Shown here: positions 34,435 to 43,538 of the stretch, one piece after another | How the letters are laid out: every line of letters starts with the position of its first letter | Numbering within the stretch: position 1 is the stretch's first letter | Source of the DNA: JAVBPA01 sp031549925 | GTDB taxonomy: Bacteria; Bacillota; Clostridia; Oscillospirales; CAG-272 | NCBI GenBank assembly: GCA_031549925.1 | Contig: JAVBPA010000033.1 | Location: 1-64,000 of the forward strand | Length of the DNA: 64,000 nt | Direction: 5' to 3' | Made by a program: the position numbers and the translations under genes | Notes under the pieces: model-generated | Database searches by the model: none | Seen by the model: only the letters and a program-made list of their open reading frames with translations | What the model was told of the DNA's origin: nothing

Positions 34435-35421
34435 TCAATTAATATGGACACGCGGATCTACAACCGCATATAAAATATCCGCAATTAAGGTGCCTACTTG
34501 CGTCAGAATTGCCATGAATAACAAATAAAACATAGAGAAAGGAATATCTCCGCTCATTATACAGTTATAAGCGGTAAAGCCGATACCCGGAATCGAAAAC
34601 AATTGTTCGATAATCATTGCTCCGGCAAAAAGACTCGGTAAAGTACCGCCCAATATAGTAACAACAGGAATCATCGTGTTTCGGAAAGCGTGGCGGTTTA
34701 TAACGATTTTTTCCGGCAATCCTTTTGCTCTTGCGGTTCGGATATAATCGGAGTTCAAAACTTCAAGCATGTTTGTCCTTGTATAACGCATCAAAAAACC
34801 TATGCTGACAATTGTTAATGTCGCGACTGGTAATATATAGTGAAGCATTACATCAAGGAATTGCCCTCCGGCGGTAAGTTGAGTATAGAAACGCCCTACT
34901 TTCCCGTTAAGCGGAAGCCAGCCGAGTTTTACGGCAAAAAGTAATTTTAAAACGGTTGCAAAGAAAAATGAAGGCAATGATATACCTACCAAGGCAAAAA
35001 CAGTAACCGAATAATCAATTTTACTGTATTGTTTTCTTGCCGCCATAATTCCGAGCGGAATCGATATTGCCACTTCTAAAATCATAGTGGCAAGGCCCAG
35101 CCAAAATGAATCCCATATAACAGCTTTAAACTTTTCTGTGACAGGCATATTATAAGCCCAGGAATCACCGAAATTTCCTTTTAAAGCATTGCCAAGCCAT
35201 TTAAAAAATCCGGTTATAGGATCAGAATCGATGTTATACAAGCGATTTAATTGGGAAAGACATTCGGTATAGCTTTTAGCTCCCGGTTTTGATGACATTT
35301 CACGGGCTTTCGCTTCAACGAATGAAGTCGGAAGGCATCGCATAATCGTATATATAACAATAGAAACAAGAAATAAAATCAGAATTGTAAGCAGTATACG
35401 GCGTATCAGAAATTTCCACAT
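34435..35421 (-). CDS. oppB: Oligopeptide ABC transporter permease (OppB-like)
   Basis: A 328-residue permease with six hydrophobic segments: an N-terminal helix (RRILLTILILFLVSIVIYT), a periplasmic-type loop with NRLYNIDSDPITGFFKWL, and the EAA loop YIRTARAKGLPEK in the second half, ending with ADILYAVVDPRVHIN as in OppB/DppB. It lies 16 bases before oppC. Its start is 433 bases downstream of the oppA stop, so it may be transcribed through from oppA or from a promoter in the gap. Confidence 0.92.
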   Translation of the reverse strand: MWKFLIRRILLTILILFLVSIVIYTIMRCLPTSFVEAKAREMSSKPGAKSYTECLSQLNRLYNIDSDPITGFFKWLGNALKGNFGDSWAYNMPVTEKFKAVIWDSFWLGLATMILEVAISIPLGIMAARKQYSKIDYSVTVFALVGISLPSFFFATVLKLLFAVKLGWLPLNGKVGRFYTQLTAGGQFLDVMLHYILPVATLTIVSIGFLMRYTRTNMLEVLNSDYIRTARAKGLPEKIVINRHAFRNTMIPVVTILGGTLPSLFAGAMIIEQLFSIPGIGFTAYNCIMSGDIPFSMFYLLFMAILTQVGTLIADILYAVVDPRVHIN

Positions 35422-35733
35422 AATTGACCTATAAAAATATATTTAAAATTGAGATGATTATCAACAATTAATATTGATTATTAAAATTATATTATAAAAA
35501 TAAATCCTTTTATTTAATTATAAGCAGATAAATTATTTCTTTCGTGTTAATATTTTATCTAAATGTAGATTGTTTCGGAAATATAATACATAATATATAT
35601 AATTATACACAAGATATTTTAAAATAAATAGCTTATAAAAATAGAATAGGGTATATTTTATCTATAAATTCCATTTAAATAGTATACATAATAATAATTA
35701 ATTTGCAATATTTATTTTTTGGCAATAAATTTA

Positions 35734-35779
35734 ATCAAGTCCAACAAACTATTTAAAACAACAGAATGTCGGACTTGAT
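35734..35779. repeat. Nine-base inverted repeat downstream of oppA
   Basis: ATCAAGTCC (35734-35742) and GGACTTGAT (35771-35779) are perfect complements separated by 28 bases. As RNA on the - strand this forms a hairpin about 75 bases after the oppA stop, possibly a processing or attenuation element. Confidence 0.5.
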
Positions 35780-35811
35780 ACTTAATATTTGATACTTGAT
35801 ACTTGATATCA
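35777..35811. repeat. Five GATACTT-type heptamers
   Basis: Consecutive heptamers GATACTT, AATATTT, GATACTT, GATACTT, GATATCA run from 35777 to 35811. The first overlaps the right arm of the inverted repeat. It is a short microsatellite-like tract. Confidence 0.6.
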
Positions 35812-35854
35812 AATACTCAAAAAATAATTACAAACTAATATCTATATTGAAAAA

Positions 35855-38278
35855 TTATTTTGCGATTTCGTTTACTTCCAAAAGTTCAATATCGTTTGCC
35901 CAGCCCCAATATGTCGTAATATCAGGGGTGATTGTATCGATAACAATTCTTTCAGAGCTGAATATAATTATATTTTGTCTTTGATAAATTGGTATTTCAC
36001 ATGCCCAGTCAATGATAATATCAAGACAACTCTTATAAGTGGATTTTCTGTAATCCTGATCGGAGTTCATACGCGCGTCTACAATTAATTTGTCAAGAGT
36101 CGCATCGTTTATATGATAATGATTAGAACCGCTTCCGCTGTCGGAAATACCGGAGCTGTGATAGACCTGATACATATCGGGATCAATTGTTGCGCCCCAT
36201 GCTGCAACCCAAAGTTCCTGAGTTCCCGCATCAAGACGTTCCCACAATAAACCGGAATCAGATAAATCGTTTATTTCAAGAGTAATACCTATATTTTTAA
36301 ATGCTGCTGATGCGTTTGATATTACCTGGAAGCTGGGGTGATCTCCCTTGCCGTCTCCCGGAATTAATATTTCGTAAGAAAGCTTTGTTCCTTCGGGAGC
36401 CGCTGTAAATTTTTTGCTTGCTTCATCGTAAGTGAATCCTGCAGATTTCAAATATCCGATTGCAGCTGTCAAAGCTGCCGCATATTTATCTTCCGCACTC
36501 ATTGTATCTGTGTAAATATCTTTTCCGTCAACATCTACTGAAAAAGCAACTTTATAATCAGGATCAGATTTTTGAGGAGCAGCCCATGATGTGTTTGAAA
36601 TAGGATAATTTATAACCGATGCAGCATCTCCGTAAAAGCTGTTTATTGCTACATCGCGGTAAACGGAAATTACAGTTGCTAAACCCTTACGTAAATTTTT
36701 TGATTCTGTTGATGAAGAATTGCTTCCGACGCGTACTGTATCGGAATTCAATCCTATATAACCATATCCTAAGTTATCGACGGCATTTGTTGTTATTATA
36801 TTACCGGTGATATCTCCGTTGTTTATTTTGCGTATTTCATCAAATTTCGATTTTGAACCGCTCGGATTTGATATATCAGCGTCGCCTGATTCAATAGCCG
36901 TGATTTTATCTGCTTCAAGCATTTCCTTGTATTGCAAGAAAGCTATTTTCGGACAGCCCTTATAATAGTTTTCATTTGCTTCATAATAAACTACTTCGTT
37001 TTTGTATTCTATAAATTTATAAGGACCCGCACCCATCGGAGCAGATGTTTTTAATGCAACATTGGATAAATCGCCGTAGTCGTGACCGAACTTATTGTTT
37101 TTATAATCGTATTTATCGGTTTCGCCGTAGTAATGAAGCGGAGCAATTTGTATTCCGCAAATTGAATAAATAGCGGAAGCTTCAAAGCCTTCTGTCGTAA
37201 CTTCAACTGTATATTGTCCTGTTTTCTTAATACCTTCTATATTCGGTATTCCGTCAGCGCTCATAGATTCATCTTTTGAACCGTATTCCGAAATGAATCT
37301 AAGATTTGCTGTTCCGAGAACATCTGTTTCATCGGCTTTTTCGGTATCCCAATATAAAACCGGATCTCCGCCGTAAGAAGTGTAGCATTCATTATAATAA
37401 TCTTCAAGGGTCGGATATGATGATTTTAAATCATAAGATTTTCCGTTGACAGCCGTCACAAAGTTACCGGATTCATCCAAATCACCGTATCCCCATGTGA
37501 GCATACCGAAAGCAACTCTAAGACCTTCGTTATCTTTTATTTCATCAGGAGTTTTGTCCAATAATGCGGCATAATCTTCCAAATAATTTTCTAAGCAGTG
37601 ATCTATAATAGCTTGAATATCTTCCATCCAAACTTCCTTTAAAGTATTCCAATAGGAGGTTTGAACAGCTTCTGTCCAAGAATCATTTGCCGACCATTTG
37701 TGATCAGCTCCTGCTTTGAATATATCGGTTGTATATTGTTCATATTTTTTATAGACTTCATCTGACGTTTGTGTCAAATAATTTTTAAGACCTATTATTT
37801 TATATGATGAAAGAGTAGTAGCTCCTACATATGACGGATCAAGATATACATAGTAATTAAAAATAATATCATCAGCGGTCATTTCGGTGCCGTCTGAAAA
37901 TTTAACGCCTTTTTTCAAGGTTATCTTATATGTCGTTTTATCGTCTTCCTGGTTAACCTTAATATCCGAAATACCGGTATATTTGTACGGTGTTCCGTTA
38001 TATGAAACTGTTTCCCCTCTTATCGAATTGTAGATTATTCCTCCAACGCGATCCGTTGTTAAAAGAGATAATTGCGTCATACCTACGATATCCATATCGT
38101 ATGCGGTTTCGGCAAAAAACGGGCTGAATTTTAAACTTAATTTGTCGGTTGCCACGACAAGCGGAGTCGTTATAGTCGGAGCTGTCGCAAGTTTTGTACA
38201 TGATATAGACATTGAAGCGATCATTATAAAAACGATAGCCAAAGTAAATATCTTAACATAGCTTTTTTTGATTTTCAT
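35855..38278 (-). CDS. oppA: Oligopeptide ABC transporter substrate-binding lipoprotein (OppA-like)
   Basis: Solute-binding protein family 5 lipoprotein: signal peptide, lipobox MSISC, early SBP_bac_5 segments (YKITLKKGVKFSDGTEMTADDI) and a late segment ELWVAAWGATIDPDMYQ typical of peptide binders. At 807 residues it is about 250 longer than usual; most of the excess lies at about residues 155-365, before VEVTTEGF. AGGAGG lies 6 bases before the ATG at 38278; the ATG three bases earlier is too close to the site. First gene of the importer set with an excellent promoter. Confidence 0.9.
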   Translation of the reverse strand: MKIKKSYVKIFTLAIVFIMIASMSISCTKLATAPTITTPLVVATDKLSLKFSPFFAETAYDMDIVGMTQLSLLTTDRVGGIIYNSIRGETVSYNGTPYKYTGISDIKVNQEDDKTTYKITLKKGVKFSDGTEMTADDIIFNYYVYLDPSYVGATTLSSYKIIGLKNYLTQTSDEVYKKYEQYTTDIFKAGADHKWSANDSWTEAVQTSYWNTLKEVWMEDIQAIIDHCLENYLEDYAALLDKTPDEIKDNEGLRVAFGMLTWGYGDLDESGNFVTAVNGKSYDLKSSYPTLEDYYNECYTSYGGDPVLYWDTEKADETDVLGTANLRFISEYGSKDESMSADGIPNIEGIKKTGQYTVEVTTEGFEASAIYSICGIQIAPLHYYGETDKYDYKNNKFGHDYGDLSNVALKTSAPMGAGPYKFIEYKNEVVYYEANENYYKGCPKIAFLQYKEMLEADKITAIESGDADISNPSGSKSKFDEIRKINNGDITGNIITTNAVDNLGYGYIGLNSDTVRVGSNSSSTESKNLRKGLATVISVYRDVAINSFYGDAASVINYPISNTSWAAPQKSDPDYKVAFSVDVDGKDIYTDTMSAEDKYAAALTAAIGYLKSAGFTYDEASKKFTAAPEGTKLSYEILIPGDGKGDHPSFQVISNASAAFKNIGITLEINDLSDSGLLWERLDAGTQELWVAAWGATIDPDMYQVYHSSGISDSGSGSNHYHINDATLDKLIVDARMNSDQDYRKSTYKSCLDIIIDWACEIPIYQRQNIIIFSSERIVIDTITPDITTYWGWANDIELLEVNEIAK

Positions 38279-38329
38279 CATTGTCCTCCTGTATTATTTA
38301 TTATTTGTTTGTATAATTTTCCTCATAGT

Positions 38330-38358
38330 ATTATATCATAGCAAGAAATAGTTGTCAA
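38330..38358 (-). promoter_or_regulatory. Promoter of the opp set
   Basis: On the - strand: TTGACA (38358-38353), 17-base spacer, TATAAT (38335-38330) with extended TGA, about 50 bases before the oppA start. Confidence 0.8.
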
Positions 38359-38433
38359 CAAAATAAAATATAAAATGAATTATTAATTAAGAAATATTGT
38401 TTTAATTATTATGGGAATATTATTTTATTTTTA

Positions 38434-38462
38434 TTTACTTGATGTCTTTTATATGATATAAT
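38434..38462 (+). promoter_or_regulatory. Promoter of the phosphogluconate dehydrogenase gene
   Basis: TTTACT (38434-38439), 17-base spacer, TATAAT (38457-38462) with extended TGA. The weak -35 is offset by the perfect extended -10. Confidence 0.55.
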
Positions 38463-38508
38463 GCGTCTGACAATGATAATTTAATATAAGAGAGGATAAT
38501 GTGGTTTT

Positions 38509-39972
38509 ATGATAAAATACGATATCGGTCTTGTAGGACTTGCCGTTATGGGTGAAAATCTGGCTATTAATATTGAGTCAAAAGGTTTTTCGGTAGCGGT
38601 TTATAACCGTACTGTTTCAAAAGTCGACGATTTTATTTCCGGACGGGCCGAAGGTAAAAACATCGGAGGAGCGGCTTCGCTTGACGGTCTTGTTTCGATG
38701 CTGAAAACTCCTCGTAAAATATTACTTATGATAAAAGCGGGCGATCCTGTAGATGAAATGATAGAAACTTTATTACCTATTCTTGATAAAGGCGATATTA
38801 TTATAGACGGCGGAAATTCACATTTTCCGGATACTTCCCGAAGAACCGCTTATGTCGAATCAAAAGGCTTGCTTTATATAGGTACGGGAGTTTCCGGCGG
38901 AGAAGAAGGCGCGCTGCTTGGTCCTTCGATGATGCCCGGAGGATCACCCGCGGCATGGGAGCATGTTAAACCTATTTTACAGGCTGTAAGCGCGCAAACT
39001 GATGATGGATTTCCCTGCTGCGATTGGGTCGGAGAAGGAGGAGCCGGTCATTTTGTTAAAATGGTGCATAACGGTATAGAATACGGTGATATGCAATTGA
39101 TTTGCGAAACTTATGATATTATGCGCGGCGCATTGGGTATGAGTGCACCGGAAATGTATGAGGTTTTCGCTAAATGGATGAACACTGAACTTGACAGTTA
39201 TTTAATAGAAATAACAAGAGATATTCTTGCTTACCGTGATTATGACGGAGAACCGCTGGTAAACAGGATTCTTGACACGGCAGGCCAAAAGGGAACAGGG
39301 AAATGGACCGCTATATCAGCTCTTGACGAAGGAGTTTCTCTTACATTGATAGCGGAGGCTGTTTATGCGCGTTGTCTTTCTGCGATGAAAGAGGAAAGAG
39401 TTTATGCTTCCGGTTTGTTAAAAAGCGGTATAGAAAACAAACCGATGTATTCTGAAGAAGAAAAAATAAAATTATTGGAAACATTACGCGGAGCCTTGCT
39501 TGCCGCGAAAATAATTAGTTATGCTCAAGGATATGCTCTTATGCGGTCGGCTGCCAAAACATACGGCTGGAATTTAAATTACGGAGGTATAGCCCTGATG
39601 TGGAGGGGCGGTTGTATAATACGTTCTGTATTTTTAGGCAGAATAAAAGAAGCTTACGATAGAAATCCTTCGCTTACAAATTTATTGCTTGATCCGTATT
39701 TTACACAAAAAATAAACGAACTTGCTCCGTCATTGAGAGAAGCGGTTATAAACGGCGTAAAATGCGGAGTATCAATACCGGCTTTTTCGGCGGCTCTTTC
39801 ATATTTTGACGGTTATAGGAGTGCGAATCTTCCGGCAAATCTTCTCCAGGCGCAGAGAGATTATTTCGGAGCTCATACATACGAGCGCGTTGACAATCCC
39901 AGAGGGAAATTTTTTCACACAAACTGGACAGGTCACGGAGGAACAACCGCCGCCAGTGAATACACGGTTTAG
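38509..39972 (+). CDS. gnd: 6-phosphogluconate dehydrogenase (decarboxylating)
   Basis: Converts 6-phosphogluconate to ribulose 5-phosphate with NADP reduction in the oxidative pentose phosphate pathway. The N-terminal Rossmann motif is GLVGLAVMGENLA, the substrate-binding segment is GTGVSGGEEGALLGPSMMPGG, and the catalytic loop is GAGHFVKMVHNGIEYGDMQ (Lys and Glu). The 487-residue length and the C-terminal HTNWTGHGG tail fit the long, dimeric form. Monocistronic and divergent from opp. Assignment is firm. Confidence 0.95.
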   Translation: MIKYDIGLVGLAVMGENLAINIESKGFSVAVYNRTVSKVDDFISGRAEGKNIGGAASLDGLVSMLKTPRKILLMIKAGDPVDEMIETLLPILDKGDIIIDGGNSHFPDTSRRTAYVESKGLLYIGTGVSGGEEGALLGPSMMPGGSPAAWEHVKPILQAVSAQTDDGFPCCDWVGEGGAGHFVKMVHNGIEYGDMQLICETYDIMRGALGMSAPEMYEVFAKWMNTELDSYLIEITRDILAYRDYDGEPLVNRILDTAGQKGTGKWTAISALDEGVSLTLIAEAVYARCLSAMKEERVYASGLLKSGIENKPMYSEEEKIKLLETLRGALLAAKIISYAQGYALMRSAAKTYGWNLNYGGIALMWRGGCIIRSVFLGRIKEAYDRNPSLTNLLLDPYFTQKINELAPSLREAVINGVKCGVSIPAFSAALSYFDGYRSANLPANLLQAQRDYFGAHTYERVDNPRGKFFHTNWTGHGGTTAASEYTV

Positions 39973-40080
39973 TTTGTGTTTTTAAACTACCAAAACTATT
40001 AAAACAGTATTTTTTGCGGATATATGGATTTTTAATTATTATTTAAAATATTAAATAAAATAACACGGAGTTAAAATAAA

Positions 40081-41460
40081 ATGCAAAAACCTAATATTCT
40101 TTTTGTTTTTTCGGATCAGCAAAGATGGTGCGACTTAGGTTTCCGCAATCCGGATATAATAACCCCAAGACTTGATCAATTCGCCCGTGAAGGAACATCG
40201 GTAAGCAATTTCTATTCCAATTGTCCGGTTTGTGTTCCGGCGAGAGGAACACTGCTGACGGGACTTTATCCCAAAAAACACGGAGCTATAACAAATGATT
40301 TCCGCGTATACAACGAAACCAGATCAATAGCCAATGTTTTAAATGAAAACGGGTATGATACCGCTTATATAGGTAAATGGCATCTCGGAGGAGTTCCGAG
40401 AGATCAATTTATCACGGAAGAGAAACGTCTCGGATTTAAATATTGGCGGGGTTGCAATTGTAATCACCATTATTTAAAATCATATTATGATGACAACGAT
40501 AATGTACGTCACGCGGAAGAAGGATATGAACCGCGTATTCAAACCCGCTTAGCACTCGAATATCTTGATTCAACCGAACGCGGTAAACCTTTTGCTTTGT
40601 ATCTTTCGTTCGGAACACCGCATGATCCTTATGAATTTGTTCCTCAGGAAACGCGTGAATTATACAATCCCGAAAATTTTACGCTTAGGAAGAATGTTTC
40701 GTTCCCGGCATTGCGTTCTCAAACCATAAAATTCGACGAAACCAATATGAGATCACAGATTCAAGGTTATTTTGCACACATTACCGAGCTTGATAACGCT
40801 ATGGGCGCGCTGCTTGATAAACTGGACGAAATTGGAGAAGCGGAAAATACAATCGTCATATATACATCAGATCACGGAAATATGCTTGGTTCACACGGTT
40901 ATACCGATAAACAGCTTCCTTATGAGGAATCGTCACGTATCCCTTTTATAGCCCGTTACGGCAAAAAGCTGAAAGGCGAAAAGGGGAGTATATCAAGCTT
41001 GGTGGATTTAACACCGACTATTCTTTCGCTTGCGGGAATTGATATAACAAACGAAAAATTTGACGGAAAAGACCGCTCTGCTATGCTGCTGGGTGAAGAG
41101 GACGGAGGAGGGGCATATTGTGTCGAATATATCCCCTGTCATCAGGCAACGCTCAGAGGAAGCGGTGAATGGCGTTTGCTCAGATACGGAGACTATAAGA
41201 TAGTACGCGGCCCGTATAAAAATTCCGATGAAAATGAATGGGAAACCGAACTTTATGATTTGAAAAATGATCCGTATGAATTAAATAATGTCGCAAAAGA
41301 TGAAAAATACAAAAATATTTTAGACGATATGATATTCCGAATAGACGGCGAAGTGGCGAAACATGACGCATACCAAACATGGACAGAATTTATCCGCAAA
41401 AACGGTTATACGGAATTTTGGAATGAAAGCCAGAAATATTTCGGGCTTGAAGGGCTTTAA
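40081..41460 (+). CDS. Sulfatase-like hydrolase
   Basis: Arylsulfatase-superfamily enzyme of 459 residues with no signal peptide. The metal-site start NILFVFSDQQRW, the formylglycine motif CVPARGTLLTG (Cys51; C-x-P-x-R), the GKWHLGG loop and the YTSDHGNMLGSHG segment are all present. With Cys at the active site it would need an anaerobic sulfatase-maturating enzyme, which is not in this window. The substrate, possibly a sulfated glycan, is unknown. It lies 108 bases after gnd, with ACGGAG about 10 bases before its start. Confidence 0.9.
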   Translation: MQKPNILFVFSDQQRWCDLGFRNPDIITPRLDQFAREGTSVSNFYSNCPVCVPARGTLLTGLYPKKHGAITNDFRVYNETRSIANVLNENGYDTAYIGKWHLGGVPRDQFITEEKRLGFKYWRGCNCNHHYLKSYYDDNDNVRHAEEGYEPRIQTRLALEYLDSTERGKPFALYLSFGTPHDPYEFVPQETRELYNPENFTLRKNVSFPALRSQTIKFDETNMRSQIQGYFAHITELDNAMGALLDKLDEIGEAENTIVIYTSDHGNMLGSHGYTDKQLPYEESSRIPFIARYGKKLKGEKGSISSLVDLTPTILSLAGIDITNEKFDGKDRSAMLLGEEDGGGAYCVEYIPCHQATLRGSGEWRLLRYGDYKIVRGPYKNSDENEWETELYDLKNDPYELNNVAKDEKYKNILDDMIFRIDGEVAKHDAYQTWTEFIRKNGYTEFWNESQKYFGLEGL

Positions 41461-41540
41461 GATTAACTTAAAATTTAGATTCGAAACAACAGTTTATAAT
41501 ATAAAAAACCTAAAAGGATTTATATTATATCATATATTGT

Positions 41541-42296
41541 TTAATTTGTTTGCTTCGGTTTTGATTGTCTTTGTTTTTTTGCGGGCTGCTCGGATTTTTT
41601 GATTTTTTGGAAATCCACAAGCTCGTGAAAAGAATTGATAACGTCGCAAAGTCCTCCTACAGCTCCGATAAGTCCGAGTTTTACCGCTTCCGAACCGTCA
41701 ATAATACTTCCGATATCGGTTGCGATTTCGTCCGTTCGCATCATAAGCGTACGAATCGCTTCCGGATCGGCTTTTGAATGTGCTCCGATAAATGAAAGTA
41801 TACGTTCCTGCATTTTACTGAAAAAATAATAAGTTTGAGGAGCGCCGATAACTGTTCCGTTAATACGTACCGGATGGAGCGTCATTGTGGCGGTCGGAAC
41901 AATAAAAGATCGTTTTGCTGATATGGCAAGCGGAACTCCGATAGAATGTCCGCCTCCGAGAACAAGCGAAACCGTAGGTTTTGTCATGGACGCAATCATT
42001 TCTGCTATTGCTAGTCCGGCTTCAACATCTCCTCCTATAGTGTTTAAAACGATTATAAGACCATCGATCGATTCATCCAGTTCTATTGCGATAAGGAGCG
42101 GTATCACATGTTCATATTTAGTGGTTTTGTTACCGCTTCCGAGAAGATAATGACCTTCAATTTGACCGATAACAGAAAGGCATTGCAGTCTGAGTCCCCC
42201 TCCGACAGCCGTGATTGTACCGTTTTTGATGACATTTTCTATTTGAATTTCCTGTTCTTTTATCTCGAGTTCCTGATTCTCTTGTTCGTTTATCAT
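41541..42296 (-). CDS. ClpP-like serine protease of the TepA group
   Basis: ClpP-fold protease of the translocation-enhancing protein (TepA/YmfB) type, in B. subtilis linked to sporulation-related proteolysis. The segments GLIIVLNTIGGDVEAGLAIAE, GGGHSIGVPLA and MTLHPVRING give the catalytic Ser118 and His141. The Lys/Gln-rich tail is variable. An upstream ATG at 42308 is possible, but the bases there (ATGAGG) serve better as a ribosome site for the ATG at 42296, which I chose. It is divergent from pduL. Confidence 0.82.
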   Translation of the reverse strand: MINEQENQELEIKEQEIQIENVIKNGTITAVGGGLRLQCLSVIGQIEGHYLLGSGNKTTKYEHVIPLLIAIELDESIDGLIIVLNTIGGDVEAGLAIAEMIASMTKPTVSLVLGGGHSIGVPLAISAKRSFIVPTATMTLHPVRINGTVIGAPQTYYFFSKMQERILSFIGAHSKADPEAIRTLMMRTDEIATDIGSIIDGSEAVKLGLIGAVGGLCDVINSFHELVDFQKIKKSEQPAKKQRQSKPKQTN

Positions 42297-42390
42297 GAAA
42301 AACCTCATTTATTTAATAATTCGCATATAATTTTTAATATAAATATAGTATAATATCTATTATAAAAATTATACTTGGAGGATTTTTTTA

Positions 42391-42966
42391 ATGGCAAATA
42401 AAGTTTTGGTTGAAACATCGGCAAGACATGTTCACTTGACGGATTCGCAGGTTGAAGCGCTGTTTGGAGCGGGTGCGAAATTAACAAATAAAAAAGAATT
42501 AAGCCAGCCCGGACAATACGCCTGCGAAGAACGCGTGACAATAATCGGACCCAAAAAATCGATAGCGAATGTTATAATATTAGGGCCGACTCGTCCCGCC
42601 GGGCAAGTTGAAATTTCATTTACAGACGCCCGCACGCTCGGAGTTGACGCGCCTGTCCGTGAAAGCGGAAAAGTTGAAGGAACACCCGGAATTAAACTTG
42701 TCGGACCGGCAGGAGAAATTGATTTAGAACAGGGTGTTATCATAGCGAAACGTCACATTCATACAAATCCGGAACAAGCTGCTGAAATGGGTGTTTCCGA
42801 TAAACAAATTGTATGCTTGAAAATAGAATCCGAACGCACTACTGTATTCGGCGATGTTCTGGTTCGCGTAAGTCCGGATTTTAATACTGCGGTTCATATT
42901 GATACGGATGAATCGAACGCCGCCTGCGCTTTCGGCAAATGCTACGGGGAAATAATAGTACAATAA
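42391..42966 (+). CDS. pduL: Phosphate propanoyltransferase (PduL-type)
   Basis: Phosphotransacylase of the PduL family, which moves acyl groups between CoA and phosphate and is unrelated to Pta. Zinc-ligand histidines occur in SARHVHLT (N-terminal barrel) and AKRHIHTNP (C-terminal barrel). At 191 residues there is no N-terminal microcompartment-targeting extension, and no shell genes are nearby, so it is probably a free cytoplasmic housekeeping enzyme for acetate or propionate formation. TTGGAGG lies 9-10 bases upstream. Confidence 0.93.
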   Translation: MANKVLVETSARHVHLTDSQVEALFGAGAKLTNKKELSQPGQYACEERVTIIGPKKSIANVIILGPTRPAGQVEISFTDARTLGVDAPVRESGKVEGTPGIKLVGPAGEIDLEQGVIIAKRHIHTNPEQAAEMGVSDKQIVCLKIESERTTVFGDVLVRVSPDFNTAVHIDTDESNAACAFGKCYGEIIVQ

Positions 42967-43153
42967 ATTTTTTGCGGTATGCGAATTCAAAGCGGTAATT
43001 TCAAAATCAGCGGTTTCGTAAGAAGTTTGATAAAAGATAAAAATACCTCTTCTTTTATTCCGGAACAAACATCTGTATTTTGCATATTATATTAACGTAT
43101 ACTACCGAACGTTGATATATTCATATGTATGTAATGAGGAAGGCGTTATTTTT

Positions 43154-43234
43154 ATGAAAATTGTTATAGTAAAATCACCGGCTTTTTTCCGTCCGTTTTT
43201 ACGGAAATTATTCAAAATAAAAAAGAAAAAATAA
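43154..43234 (+). CDS. spoVM: Stage V sporulation protein M
   Basis: A 26-codon gene; the protein begins MKIVIVKSPAFF and ends in a Lys-rich tail. SpoVM of B. subtilis is also 26 residues, an amphipathic helix that binds the convex forespore membrane and anchors the SpoIVA coat layer. The shared positions are Met1, Lys2, Lys7, Pro9, Phe11 and Arg17; Pro9 is known to matter for localisation. A GAGGAAGG ribosome site lies 10 bases upstream and a strong terminator follows 37 bases after the stop. Clostridial orthologues are known to diverge this much. It implies an endospore former or a recent descendant. Confidence 0.85.
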   Translation: MKIVIVKSPAFFRPFLRKLFKIKKKK

Positions 43235-43271
43235 TTACTTGTATATTTTTTACATAACAAAATTATTTTAC

Positions 43272-43300
43272 CGCCGGCATTGCCGGCGATTTTTTCTTTT
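43272..43300 (+). terminator. Terminator of spoVM
   Basis: GC-rich seven-base stem CGCCGGC (43272-43278) with GCCGGCG (43282-43288), three-base loop, followed by ATTTTTTCTTTTTTT. Confidence 0.9.
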
Positions 43301-43450
43301 TTTGGCTATTTTTTTAATTCAATGTAAAATCACAATTTTAATAAATAATTTTCTTTTAAATGTTTTTACAAAGGAAATAATAAAAAAATCCGGAAAGAAT
43401 TTTAATGTAAAAAGAGAATGTGGACTAATTTTTAATTCTGTTTAAAACAC

Positions 43451-43479
43451 TTGTAATAAATAGACAAAACTGTTATACT
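43451..43479 (+). promoter_or_regulatory. Promoter of the galactokinase-like gene
   Basis: TTGTAA (43451-43456), 17-base spacer, TATACT (43474-43479) with extended TGT, about 60 bases before the ATG. Confidence 0.6.
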
Positions 43480-43538
43480 GTCATATATCTGTATACAAGA
43501 TTTATTTTTGATTAAAATAAATGGAGAATATTTAAAAC

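Larger units (their letters stand above)
35422..35854. other. 433-base gap between oppA and oppB
   Basis: AT-rich, with no supported gene. It holds a nine-base inverted repeat (35734-35779) and a run of five heptamers (35777-35811) close to the oppA stop. Either could shape the 3' end of the oppA message or differential expression of oppA and oppBCDF. No consensus promoter was found. Confidence 0.5.
43235..43538. other. Intergenic region between spoVM and the galactokinase-like gene
   Basis: This 304-base gap contains the spoVM terminator (43272-43300) and the promoter of the next gene (43451-43479). The rest is AT-rich with nothing recognisable. Confidence 0.6.

Noticed and set aside
35777..35811. 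Short repeats as a possible CRISPR array
   Set aside because: The units are contiguous seven-base repeats without spacers and no cas genes are present.
43075..43106. A SigE-type sporulation promoter before spoVM
   Set aside because: A -10-like TATACTAC is present but no -35 of the right sequence lies at the required distance, so I do not call it.
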